DNA of 64,000 bases from an uncultured Winogradskyella sp. Lineage in GTDB: Bacteria; Bacteroidota; Bacteroidia; Flavobacteriales; Flavobacteriaceae. Below the pieces are notes generated by a model. That model did no database searches and was not told where the DNA came from. It worked only from the letters and a program-made list of their open reading frames with translations. The stretch covers positions 61,476-125,475 of the forward strand of contig NZ_CANMCZ010000008.1 in assembly GCF_947496485.1 (NCBI RefSeq), in the 5' to 3' direction. A program made the translations under genes and the position numbers. Numbering within the stretch: the first letter of the stretch is position 1; the number at the start of each line of letters is the position of its first letter. Positions 53,914-62,040 of the stretch are shown here, one piece after another.

Positions 53914-54471
53914 TTATAAATCAAATGTACCAACACTAAATTCAGTATCCTCACCAAACTTTTTTAAATCTACTCCGCAGGTCTTTTCAAAAACTGAATT
54001 GTGAACATCTTCTCCAAATATAAATTCAGCATTTTCTTTATTTACATTCTCAATAAATTTTTTCTCAATTTCAGTAATAGGTTTTCCTATGTTCAATTGT
54101 ACATCCCAACAATACTCAAATTCACGAATAACTTTTCCGTTTTCAGAAATAATCCAATTGTAATGATCAGTTTGAGAATCAAATGAATAATAGTTCATTC
54201 TACTGGCATTCATTGAAATTAATTTAGCTATAAACTTTGTAAAAAAATTTAAACTATCACTATTCCAATATATGAATATCCAACCATCTAAATCTTGGCT
54301 TATAATGGCGTTGACTTTATCTTTAGGATTAGGGTTTTTCCAATATGGCCAAATGAATTCTTCAGCATCTTTTAATTTTAGAGTATCTATTATATTAAAT
54401 TTTAATAATTTGGTTATTTTAGAATGAGGAATTCCTTCGATAGCAAAGTCAGGATATGATATATGTTTCAT
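53914..54471 (-). CDS. Soluble protein of unknown function in cassette
   Basis: A 185-residue acidic, aromatic-rich protein without signal or membrane segments. Notable segments are DAEEFIWPYWKNPNPKDKVN, DLDGWIFIYWNSDS and NWIISENGKVIREFEYCWD. The pattern recalls small immunity-like or SMI1/SUKH-like proteins, but I see no defining motif. Half-sites GTTGGCAATA and TATTGCCAAC are present on both sides. Function is not assigned. Confidence 0.75.
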   Translation of the reverse strand: MKHISYPDFAIEGIPHSKITKLLKFNIIDTLKLKDAEEFIWPYWKNPNPKDKVNAIISQDLDGWIFIYWNSDSLNFFTKFIAKLISMNASRMNYYSFDSQTDHYNWIISENGKVIREFEYCWDVQLNIGKPITEIEKKFIENVNKENAEFIFGEDVHNSVFEKTCGVDLKKFGEDTEFSVGTFDL

Positions 54472-54530
54472 TTTATAGCTAAACTTGATTTTAGTTTTAA
54501 ATTTATTCTGTAGTAGAGAACCCTAATTAT

Positions 54531-54665
54531 TGCCAACGGTCTCGGCTATGAGTAGTTGCGTGGTTTTGCGGTTAACTTTGCAAGTACACACCAACCTGAA
54601 AATCCGCAAGGATTTTCAGAAGTAGGCGAGGACAAGCAATTACTTATAGCCATTGTTGTAAGCTG
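54531..54665 (-). repeat. Long attC-like palindrome, type A
   Basis: Left end TGCCAACGGTCTCGGCTATG, right end CTTATAGCCATTGTTGTAAG, inner hairpin TGAAAATCCGCAAGGATTTTCA-like. The ends do not pair beyond CAAC/GTTG, while each pairs with the far side of its own gene. Confidence 0.9.
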
Positions 54666-54671
54666 GCTTTT

Positions 54672-55760
54672 TTAATTCATTAGTCTTATTATGTCATCTG
54701 TTCTTGTAATAACAAATGAATCGTTATCGGTTTTTTTAATTCCAAGTTTTTCTTTAGTTCGAATTAGAAAATGTTGTTCATTGTCATCAAGTTCATATTT
54801 TACTCCAGAGTAGTAAAGTTTATCGTTTAAATTTTCAAAGATGTATTCTAAAAGTAGGACTTGGTTTTTATATTCCCAATTGTTTTCAATATCTCTCGGT
54901 TTAACTCTTATGTTTTTTTCATCTAACCATTCTATTTCAAACTCACGAGCATTAAAAAAATTATGACCAAGACAAATTTCTTCAACGAGGTCTCTGTCAT
55001 AATACACATATCGGTTAGCTTTATCAACAATATAATCTTCCCTTTGAACAAGTCCTGATTTAGTGTAGGGAACTCCCATATTTTGTTTTCCAACAATAAA
55101 TCTCCATTCATCTTCATATTTCCATTGTTCCGATTTAATATTGGTTGCATAATATAAAGGAACAAGCATTGTTCTGAAAGCACTTACATCAATAGGCGAT
55201 AGTTTTTGAGAGTAATTTATTGGATATAATCCCAAATATTCCTCATCGTCAGTTATTTTATTTTCAATGCTTTTTTCTAATTCAGAAGTATTGAACTTAA
55301 TTTGAAAACCTTTTTCTTGTGTGTAATGAGGCCACATTAAGGGATTGTTTTCTTTACCAGTTGTAGAAATAATTCCAAACAAATTAGTGGCAGTATCATA
55401 AACATTGGAAATAAATCCTTTACATAAGTTTTCCTTATTACAATCTTCTTCAAAATATTCATTTAATTCTTTGTCCGAAAGAATATTTCCCCAAAGTCTC
55501 TTATATTGTTCAATCTCAATCGGCTTACTTGTATACCATAAAAAGGGACTACAATCAAGAGTGTCATTTAATTCAATCGGATGTGATGCATAGAAGTAGC
55601 CTTTAATTAATGCATCAATACTAAATCTCGAAATTGCATAAAATTTAAATATGTTTTTTGGCTTTTCCTTGTTGTGTTCAATAATCGCTTTATGGTCAGA
55701 AGAATCATAATCTTTGACGTATTTAAAATCATTGAATTCGTATGTTTCTATGTTGTTCAT
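54672..55760 (-). CDS. DUF2971-family protein in cassette
   Basis: A 362-residue soluble protein. The segments FYASHPIELNDTLDCSPFLW, GIISTTGKENNPLMWPHYTQ and SEQWKYEDEWRFIVGKQ are the hallmarks of DUF2971, a family of unknown function often found in genomic islands and suggested in the literature to be linked to phage defence contexts. No second gene is in the cassette. Half-sites GTTGTAAGC and GCTTACAAC flank it. Confidence 0.88.
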   Translation of the reverse strand: MNNIETYEFNDFKYVKDYDSSDHKAIIEHNKEKPKNIFKFYAISRFSIDALIKGYFYASHPIELNDTLDCSPFLWYTSKPIEIEQYKRLWGNILSDKELNEYFEEDCNKENLCKGFISNVYDTATNLFGIISTTGKENNPLMWPHYTQEKGFQIKFNTSELEKSIENKITDDEEYLGLYPINYSQKLSPIDVSAFRTMLVPLYYATNIKSEQWKYEDEWRFIVGKQNMGVPYTKSGLVQREDYIVDKANRYVYYDRDLVEEICLGHNFFNAREFEIEWLDEKNIRVKPRDIENNWEYKNQVLLLEYIFENLNDKLYYSGVKYELDDNEQHFLIRTKEKLGIKKTDNDSFVITRTDDIIRLMN

Positions 55761-55767
55761 TCAGCTT

Positions 55768-55967
55768 GCTTACAACGGTCTTGTGTATGAAACGTAGCGT
55801 GCAAAAAGACACTAATTTTTCGGATTAACACAGAGCCAAGTTTTTAATTTTTATGTTTAATTTTCTTTTCTTAATATAACCAAATTAAAAATTTGGCGTA
55901 CTTTGTAAACATATACAAACCTCTCGAAAAGCCTATAATAGCTATGTTTTATACACGTTGTTGTAAA
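55768..55967 (-). repeat. Extended, degenerate attC-like site
   Basis: The left end CTTACAACGGTCTTGTGTAT and the right end GTTTTATACACGTTGTTGTA are preserved, but the 150-base middle differs from all other sites. It is very AT-rich with an inverted repeat CCAAATTAAAAATTTGG near 55880. Confidence 0.7.
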
Positions 55968-55977
55968 CAGTACTCTC

Positions 55978-57132
55978 TCAAAAGTTTAATTCAAATCTAT
56001 CCAAATCTAATAATTCTCGGATAGCTTTTCCTTCTTTAGTGATGATTTTATTATTGCCCACAAATGTCCTATTAATATCAAATTTATTAATATCTAATTC
56101 CTTTTGTGCGAATGGATGCTGTACAAACCAGTATTTCCCTTCCTTTACGTGTCCTAGAATTAATCGATTAATCATTACTGCACTAACTTTTGTATATTTT
56201 GGACCAGAACTATCTTTAAAAAAACCATTCATTCCTCTTTCCTTACGTTCGTCTCTATTATTTGGGTCAGTTGAATAAGATATTTGTGTGCTGCCATAAA
56301 GTGCATCCATAACATCATAATTGTCAGTTCCTCTGAAGCTTTTAGCATTAATGCAAATAAGAAATGGTTTATCTAATTCTCCGTAACTAGTTGCTTTTTT
56401 CGCAAGTGCAGATTTTATCGATTCATCTGCTCCTCCAGTAAATCCTTCCGATTCAAGCATTCCTACAGGTCTAACATCTTTTTTACCTCTTATTTCCCCT
56501 GTTTTTGGAATAAGTTTCAAAACCATATGTAGGTTCTCATCTTCAAAGTGAAGTAGCGGAATACCTTTATATCCGTCATTTTTCAAATTTTCCATAGCTA
56601 CGTCAGGATTGTATTCAGGCAATTTATTTTCTAAAAACCTAACTACCTTTTTTGCACTCGGTTGATTATCCGTTTTAAAATTTATCTTACTTATTTTAAG
56701 CCAGAAATTCGGTGAATCTGTCTTATTTAGTATGTCATAAATTTGACTTTTTTTGTTTTCGTAAGCTCTTTCTGCATCTGTTCTGTCGGTTGCCTCCTTT
56801 ACTTCAATATAAAATTCTAAATCTTTGCCTTTAGCTAAAAAATCAGGTCGTCTTGTAGAATTCTTTAATTCGGGATGTGATTCCAATTTAAATCCTTGTT
56901 TTGTGAATAATTCGTAAATAAACAATTCGTATAACGCTGATGAAAATTCTTTTCTAAATCGTTTTTTAAATTCAGCTTTTTCGTTTTCTGGATAGTTGTC
57001 AAACCAAGAATTTAATACCTCTCTTATGACTTCTCCTTTTTCCGAATCACTTCTGTCAAAAAAATCATATGAATTATCTATATGTTTAGCTGGTTTTTTG
57101 TCAGTTCGTATTTTGTCTTCGAAGAGTTTCAT
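55978..57132 (-). CDS. PD-(D/E)XK nuclease-like protein in cassette
   Basis: A 384-residue soluble protein. After a helical N-terminus with ALYELFIYELFTKQGFKLES comes STRRPDFLAKGKDLEFYIEV followed by KEA, which gives the PD-(D/E)XK pattern: PD, then E-x-K on the next strand (near residues 90-110). The second half has no recognised domain. Nuclease folds of this type occur in restriction systems and repair; a single-gene cassette could be a stand-alone defence protein. Half-sites GTTGTAAACA and TGTTTACAAC flank it. Confidence 0.8.
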   Translation of the reverse strand: MKLFEDKIRTDKKPAKHIDNSYDFFDRSDSEKGEVIREVLNSWFDNYPENEKAEFKKRFRKEFSSALYELFIYELFTKQGFKLESHPELKNSTRRPDFLAKGKDLEFYIEVKEATDRTDAERAYENKKSQIYDILNKTDSPNFWLKISKINFKTDNQPSAKKVVRFLENKLPEYNPDVAMENLKNDGYKGIPLLHFEDENLHMVLKLIPKTGEIRGKKDVRPVGMLESEGFTGGADESIKSALAKKATSYGELDKPFLICINAKSFRGTDNYDVMDALYGSTQISYSTDPNNRDERKERGMNGFFKDSSGPKYTKVSAVMINRLILGHVKEGKYWFVQHPFAQKELDINKFDINRTFVGNNKIITKEGKAIRELLDLDRFELNF

Positions 57133-57141
57133 TGGTATTGT

Positions 57142-57280
57142 TTACAACGTGCTTGTGTATGATTTCGTTACGGAAAAATGGGCAACCATTTTTCCGATAA
57201 AGAACGAAAGATAGCAAAAGTGCAGGGAATTTCCGTTAGGAAATTCCGCCGTAATGAATTATACACGGTGTTACCATACG
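57142..57280 (-). repeat. Long attC-like palindrome, type C
   Basis: Left end TTTACAACGTGCTTGTGTAT, right end AATTATACACGGTGTTACCA, inner hairpin GGAATTTCCGTTAGGAAATTCC-like. It has an extra inverted element at the left (GGAAAAATGG...CCATTTTTCC). Confidence 0.88.
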
Positions 57281-57284
57281 TACT

Positions 57285-57761
57285 TTATTCAGTTATTACT
57301 TCTTTCCACCTATCAGATTCCGCAAACTGCTTTACAATTCGATTCCGTTCAGTTAGTAATTCAGTCATATATTTTTTGAGAAACAGCTTGTCAGCTATTT
57401 TTCCTAAAATTCCAAATGGTGATTTATAATCAAAAATGTCGGTCATCAAAGTTCCGCCATTCAATTCCGCAAAGTGGTGTTCGTGTTTGAATTCTTTGAA
57501 GGTTCCTTTTACCATTTCGTCCGAGAAGTGTTTTGGTCGGTCATATTCCGTAATTTTGGAAGTCAGATTTTGGTAAATTCCAAAGTGTTTTGCTTTCCAA
57601 GTTACGCTTTCGTTCATTCCGATTAATCCACTTGTTTTTCCAGCGATTGCCTCTTCATTCGTATGTTCAGTCGAAATTTTATGCAAATCGATACTTCGCG
57701 AAAGGTCAAATACTATATTTCTATCGGCTTTAATTTCAGTTTGAAGTTCGATTCTCGGCAT
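57285..57761 (-). CDS. SRPBCC-family protein in cassette
   Basis: A 158-residue START/Bet v1-like (SRPBCC) protein: RIELQTEIKADRNIVFDLSR opens the first strand, EYDRPKHFSDEMVKGTFKEF and HHFAELNGGTLMTDIFDYKS follow, and a long C-terminal helix ends the domain (LTERNRIVKQFAES). The fold binds hydrophobic ligands. Half-sites GTTACCATAC and GTATGGTAAC differ from those of both neighbours. Confidence 0.88.
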   Translation of the reverse strand: MPRIELQTEIKADRNIVFDLSRSIDLHKISTEHTNEEAIAGKTSGLIGMNESVTWKAKHFGIYQNLTSKITEYDRPKHFSDEMVKGTFKEFKHEHHFAELNGGTLMTDIFDYKSPFGILGKIADKLFLKKYMTELLTERNRIVKQFAESDRWKEVITE

Positions 57762-57773
57762 TTTTTGGGTATG

Positions 57774-57908
57774 TATGGTAACGGTCTCGGCTATGAGTAG
57801 TTGCGTGGGTTAGCACTAAACTTTGCAAGTACACACCAAGCTGAAAATCCGCGAGGATTTTCAGAAGTAGGCGAGAACAAGCAATTACTTATAGCCATTG
57901 TTGTGCGT
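57774..57908 (-). repeat. Long attC-like palindrome, type A
   Basis: Left end GTATGGTAACGGTCTCGGCT, right end TTATAGCCATTGTTGTGCGT. The middle differs at only a few bases from the sites at 62.8 and 63.8 kb. Confidence 0.9.
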
Positions 57909-57915
57909 TCGTTTT

Positions 57916-58551
57916 CTATTTCCATTGTTTATTTTTCAGACTTGTCCTTTTATAAACATAAGTGGTGTCCATTATAATTTTATTCCGTTTAAAAATAATC
58001 TTTTCGTTTGTTATAAATTCAGGTATTGCATTTAAGTCCAAATCTTTTATTAAAACTTCAATTTCATTATAATTCGGATTGTCAATTTCAATTTTTTCGC
58101 TCTGACTTAGAAAACCATATTCAATGTTTTTTATCGAGTTGACTTGAAATTCAGCAATTCCATTTTCATTTGCGACCTTGATTTGTGCTCTGTCATTAAT
58201 AAAAACATTAGAAGCACCTAAAGGGCCGTCTTTATCAGATATTCGAATTTTTACTTTTCCTTTTAAGTTTGGATTTACTTTTCCAATGTATGTCGTTTTA
58301 GGGAATTGTGGTTGTTTGAAAGTGTTTATTACAATAGTATCGTTAGAAATCCTTTTCCAAGTTCCCTTTAAAATACTTCCGCCACCAACATCGTAAAAAA
58401 TATAATATTCAAAAGTGTTATCAGATTTCAGCTCAATTTGAGTGCAAGCAAAATAACTTTTTCCGCATTTACCATATAAACCGACAACTGATTTATTCGC
58501 TGAACACGAACTTAAAAAAGTAATTGCTAAAATCAATTTAATGTATTTCAC
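57916..58551 (-). CDS. Lipoprotein with carboxypeptidase-regulatory-like domain, in cassette
   Basis: A lipoprotein (LAITFLSSCSAN). I prefer the GTG at 58551 (MKYIKLILAIT, 211 residues) because the GTG at 58572 lies inside the attC-like site. Residues 25-100 form a beta-rich region with FEYYIFYDVGGGSILKGTWK. Residues 105-175 resemble a carboxypeptidase D regulatory-like fold (DGPLGASNVFINDRAQIKVA). Half-sites GTTGTGCGT and ACGCACAAC flank it, the same class as the 62950 gene. Function unknown. Confidence 0.78.
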   Translation of the reverse strand: MKYIKLILAITFLSSCSANKSVVGLYGKCGKSYFACTQIELKSDNTFEYYIFYDVGGGSILKGTWKRISNDTIVINTFKQPQFPKTTYIGKVNPNLKGKVKIRISDKDGPLGASNVFINDRAQIKVANENGIAEFQVNSIKNIEYGFLSQSEKIEIDNPNYNEIEVLIKDLDLNAIPEFITNEKIIFKRNKIIMDTTYVYKRTSLKNKQWK

Positions 58552-58565
58552 GGGTTTTCTTAAAT

Positions 58566-58704
58566 GACGCACAACGGTCTAGTGTATGATTTCGTTGCGT
58601 GTTTAAGCACTAAAGTTAGCAAATAAATCACAGATAGAAAGTCCGCGAGGACTTTCGTAAGTAGGCTATTACTAGCAATGAATTATACACGGTGTTGTGT
58701 GTAG
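58566..58704 (-). repeat. Long attC-like palindrome, type B
   Basis: Left end GACGCACAACGGTCTAGTGT, right end TATACACGGTGTTGTGTGTA, inner hairpin GAAAGTCCGCGAGGACTTTC, in which both sides of the stem changed together (AAGTCC/GGACTT) relative to AAATCC/GGATTT. Confidence 0.9.
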
Positions 58705-59580
58705 TTATTTTATAAAATCATACCATTCTTCAGCAAGTTTTACACCACCATAATCTACAGCTAAATCAAAAGCTGTTTCATTATCATTATTACATAAATT
58801 TTTATCAATTCCATTTTGGTATAATAATAGAGAGTTTTTATTGTTCATTTCATAGCCTCCATCAATAAAATTTGAAATTTCATTTTCTACAGAATTATGT
58901 AACGCTGAATTTCTCTCATTGTTGACATGATTAATGTTCACTTTATTATACTCTAAAATTTTTTTTGTTTTTTGGAAGTCTGAATATACATTAAATAAAA
59001 GCGTTCCGTTTTCTTCATCAAGAGTTTCAAAATCTGGGTAATTTTCTATGCAGTATTTAAAAATATTAAAGTCTACTTGATTAAGACAAGCTGTTAATAA
59101 AGCTCTTTTTTTAAAACTTATGCTATCGTAACATGAACCGCTGTTTGAATCATTAAGCATTTCAACAACTTTCATATCTCCATAATGAATAGCCGCTAAA
59201 AAACAAGTTTGAGGATACCATGTGTTTGTATAAATAAAATCTAAATTTGTTCCAGCTTTTAACAACGAGGAAATCATCTCATATTTGTTTTCAATCTTAC
59301 CTAAGCCAGTAATGAGGCTATGCAATGCGGTACTCCCATCTATATTTAGGTTAACATCTATTCCTTTGTCTATTAAAAATCTAACCAGTTCAATATTCCT
59401 GTGGAAACATGCAATATGTAGTAAGGAATTACCTGAAGGGTTTTTTAAACCTAATGTATTACGTATGTAGAGATAATTAAGGTCATTATGTTTATAAAGG
59501 AAAGATTTAGTTAAGCTTAATTGAACACCTTTATCGGAAGCATTCCAGATTTCTAAAAACTCTTGTTCTTGATTAGTCAC
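58705..59580 (-). CDS. Ankyrin-repeat protein in cassette
   Basis: A 291-residue soluble protein with ankyrin repeats: NSLLHIACFHRNIELVRFLI then DKGIDVNLNIDGSTALHSLI, and later NERNSALHNSVENEISNFID and DNETAFDLAVDYGGVKLAEE. About six repeats are present, the middle ones less regular. Such proteins bind other proteins. Half-sites GTTGTGTGTA and TACACACAAC match over ten bases and differ from those of both neighbours. Confidence 0.9.
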   Translation of the reverse strand: MTNQEQEFLEIWNASDKGVQLSLTKSFLYKHNDLNYLYIRNTLGLKNPSGNSLLHIACFHRNIELVRFLIDKGIDVNLNIDGSTALHSLITGLGKIENKYEMISSLLKAGTNLDFIYTNTWYPQTCFLAAIHYGDMKVVEMLNDSNSGSCYDSISFKKRALLTACLNQVDFNIFKYCIENYPDFETLDEENGTLLFNVYSDFQKTKKILEYNKVNINHVNNERNSALHNSVENEISNFIDGGYEMNNKNSLLLYQNGIDKNLCNNDNETAFDLAVDYGGVKLAEEWYDFIK

Positions 59581-59592
59581 TTTTTCTTTTAA

Positions 59593-59734
59593 TTACACAC
59601 AACGTGATTGTGTATGGTTAGTTGCGTGTTTCAGCAACTAATTTAGTAAACAAAAACGAACGCGAGAAAATTCCGAAGGAATTTTCCAAATAAGCATTTG
59701 CCAAAGCAATTAATTATACACGGTGTTACCCACT
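59593..59734 (-). repeat. Long attC-like palindrome, type B2
   Basis: Left end TACACACAACGTGATTGTGT, right end TTATACACGGTGTTACCCAC. The TAA stop of the HExxH gene (59726-59728) lies in the half-site GGGTAAC. Confidence 0.9.
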
Positions 59735-60979
59735 GTTTATTTTTTCATTCAATTTCCAATTATCACTAACCGCCTTAAATGCACAAGGATTTTCTCTTAA
59801 CCATTGTGTTCCAAAACAATGTTCATCAGTAATATCTTCTTTTGCTTTTTGGCATTGAACAAAATGAGAGCAAATGGTGTCCTTATTAAAATTTAAAACT
59901 CTTTCAAGAACTATACTTTGGCCTAAAAGGTCAAGATATTCTAAAGCTGGATTATCTTCATTACCTTCCTTTGAACCTAATGGATAATACTCATATCCGT
60001 TTTTCGTTCGAATGTGAGGTATTCCATAGAAAGAAATTAGATTTTTCAGCTTTTCGTGATTGTCAATTTCTGAATATAATAACTCTAAAAGAGGTGAAGT
60101 GTTTGTCTTAATTGAATTGATAATGTTTTCAAACATTTTCTCAAAGTGATGCAATTTTGCATAAATTGAATGAGAAAGAATGCCTTTAAATTTATCAATT
60201 GTTGAAAGTAAAAATTCGTTAATAGTTATTCTTTTTTGTTTGTGGACTACCCAACGTTCTACTATATACTTTTGGTAAATTTCTAGACCATTTAATTTGG
60301 GTTCTGTTCGTACCTCTATTAGTAACTCATAAAGAGTCATTGCACAATTCTGTGAGTTTAAAGCAAGTATACATAACGCAATTAGCTTACGTTTATCTTT
60401 CAATAATTCCGGATTCAGAATTTCACAAAGTAATTCAACACTTTTGTACGGAAATGTAGGATGCTCAACTTGGTCGTCATAAATTAATTGACATAGTCTT
60501 GCCATCCCTTCTTTAACACATAAATTTCCTAGTTCAATGGTTTCAATTATTTTTTCTTCTTTGACTAAATCAAAGTGTACCATTTTATAAGTAGAATCAT
60601 TATCTGTTATTTCCTTTGTGTAGAATTTAATTCTATCATATTCAGGGCTAAATGATTTTTTCGTTCCATAATATCTACCAAAAATTGCCTTTCCTTTCGA
60701 AAGACCAACACTAAATGGTATTTCTTTAAATGGTACAGTCAGTTCTTTAGAATCGTTGATATACTTTTTGACTTCAAATAGATATCTGAAAAATAGAAGG
60801 CTATTCTTTAAACCAAAAATTGTTGTTATATTTTGTAGGTAATGAGTGTATTCGTGAACAAAAGTTCCCAAGTCTTCCCTAGATAGTTTATCGAATTCTA
60901 TATCAAATGAACCATTAAGAACAATGGAAAAAAAATGGGGTTTATAAAACCCTCTTAATTCATATTCATTTTCGTTCAT
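59726..60979 (-). CDS. HExxH-motif putative metallopeptidase in cassette
   Basis: A 417-residue soluble protein started at the ATG at 60979 (MNENEYELRGFYKPHFF); the longer frame enters the neighbouring site. Near residue 42 it has LGTFVHEYTHYLQNITTIFG, with the zinc-binding HExxH in HEYTH. The rest is helical. The last 45 residues hold a cysteine-rich part (CSHFVQCQKAKEDITDEHCF). It may be a zinc protease of a defence or stress system, which is inference. Half-sites GTTACCCAC and GTGGGTAAC are unique in the array. Confidence 0.83.
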   Translation of the reverse strand: MNENEYELRGFYKPHFFSIVLNGSFDIEFDKLSREDLGTFVHEYTHYLQNITTIFGLKNSLLFFRYLFEVKKYINDSKELTVPFKEIPFSVGLSKGKAIFGRYYGTKKSFSPEYDRIKFYTKEITDNDSTYKMVHFDLVKEEKIIETIELGNLCVKEGMARLCQLIYDDQVEHPTFPYKSVELLCEILNPELLKDKRKLIALCILALNSQNCAMTLYELLIEVRTEPKLNGLEIYQKYIVERWVVHKQKRITINEFLLSTIDKFKGILSHSIYAKLHHFEKMFENIINSIKTNTSPLLELLYSEIDNHEKLKNLISFYGIPHIRTKNGYEYYPLGSKEGNEDNPALEYLDLLGQSIVLERVLNFNKDTICSHFVQCQKAKEDITDEHCFGTQWLRENPCAFKAVSDNWKLNEKINSG

Positions 60980-60988
60980 TCTTAAATT

Positions 60989-61121
60989 GTGGGTAACGGT
61001 TTTGTGTATGGCTCGTTGCGGGAAATCAGCTATGATTTTCTGCTGTAACCGAAAGATAGCAAATTGCAATGAATTCCGATTAGGAATTCAGCCGCAATGA
61101 GCTATACACGTTGTTGTGCTT
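60989..61121 (-). repeat. Long attC-like palindrome, type C
   Basis: Left end GTGGGTAACGGTTTTGTGTA, right end GCTATACACGTTGTTGTGCT, inner hairpin GAATTCCGATTAGGAATTC. Its two ends have unrelated outer bases (GGGTAAC against GTTGTGC), the clearest sign that the outer bases belong to cassettes. Confidence 0.9.
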
Positions 61122-61127
61122 TCGTTA

Positions 61128-61943
61128 TTATTTTTCATTCGAGAAGTTTTCTACAATAGAAGTTACATCCTCTATTTTTTTCCATTGAGTTGGTCTTTTA
61201 AAGTCTTGTCCTGACGCAAGAACTTTCGCATTAGGATAATTTTCTCTTATGTCTTTCCAAGTAGTGTCGCTCCACTTGCTTTTATCCATCTCAATAAGTT
61301 TTACGTTCTTTAAAGGACCAGAAACAGCTTTTCCAATCAACGGCCACCACAGGCTTTCTGTTTCCCTATCCCAAAACACAAATCCATCTAATCCATTCCA
61401 AACATCTTCATCATAGTAAGTATAACCACTTAATGCAAAGGTCAATTCTTTATCTCCATAATTCCGCTCGTAGATAGCTCCTAAATCAGCCAATATACAG
61501 TAAGCGGCCATTATAGGTTGTCCATCTAAAACATCGTTTACAATTTCGTGTCTTGTGAGGTCTTTAACAGAATAAGCTTTTACCTCCTTAATAGATTTAG
61601 CCAACAAAAATCTTGTACTATCTGCCCAAACTTTGTTAGCTTCTGTAACAGAAATAAATTCTGGTTTCAATAATGCTGGAAATTTTTCGCGCCCAATTCC
61701 ATAATGAAACTGTTCATCTTTAAGCAAATAATCAGTTATGTCAAAGTGCTGATATTCATTTTCTCCACCATAAAGCATTTTCTTTCCATTAACTTCAAAA
61801 AACTTACCATTTTCAGCTGCTATTGGACGTTCTTTTTTCTTTACAGATTCTTTGTTTTCCTTTGATTTGACCTCTACTTTTTCTGTTTGCTCTTTACAAC
61901 CTATTAAAAGAATAGTCAGACATAGTAAAATTATATTTTTCAT
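61128..61943 (-). CDS. Lipoprotein of unknown function in cassette
   Basis: A 271-residue lipoprotein (LCLTILLIGCKEQ) with a lysine/glutamate-rich linker and a globular domain. Segments LYGGENEYQHFDITDYLLKD, IMAAYCILADLGAIYERNYG and WNGLDGFVFWDRETESLWWP are notable but match no family I know. The left half-site is GTTGTGCTTTCG; the right one, ATTTGCTAATGG, is decayed. Confidence 0.75.
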   Translation of the reverse strand: MKNIILLCLTILLIGCKEQTEKVEVKSKENKESVKKKERPIAAENGKFFEVNGKKMLYGGENEYQHFDITDYLLKDEQFHYGIGREKFPALLKPEFISVTEANKVWADSTRFLLAKSIKEVKAYSVKDLTRHEIVNDVLDGQPIMAAYCILADLGAIYERNYGDKELTFALSGYTYYDEDVWNGLDGFVFWDRETESLWWPLIGKAVSGPLKNVKLIEMDKSKWSDTTWKDIRENYPNAKVLASGQDFKRPTQWKKIEDVTSIVENFSNEK

Positions 61944-61961
61944 TTTGGTTTATTTAATATT

Positions 61962-62036
61962 TGCTAATGGTCTCGTGTATGATTAGTTAAAGAATACCAT
62001 AACTAATTTTTAGCAATGAGCTTTACACGTTGTGCT
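61962..62036 (-). repeat. Short attC-like palindrome (75 bp)
   Basis: Left end TTGCTAATGGTCTCGTGTAT, right end GCTTTACACGTTGTGCTTTC. The arms pair GTGTAT-like with TTTACAC, and the inner stem ATTAGTTA/TAACTAAT is retained, but the long middle is deleted. Confidence 0.8.
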
Positions 62037-62040
62037 TTCG

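Noticed and set aside
60980..61069. Extended N-terminus of the HExxH gene
   Set aside because: The open frame continues only because the palindromic site lacks stops in this frame; the start at 60979 lies just inside the cassette half-site.
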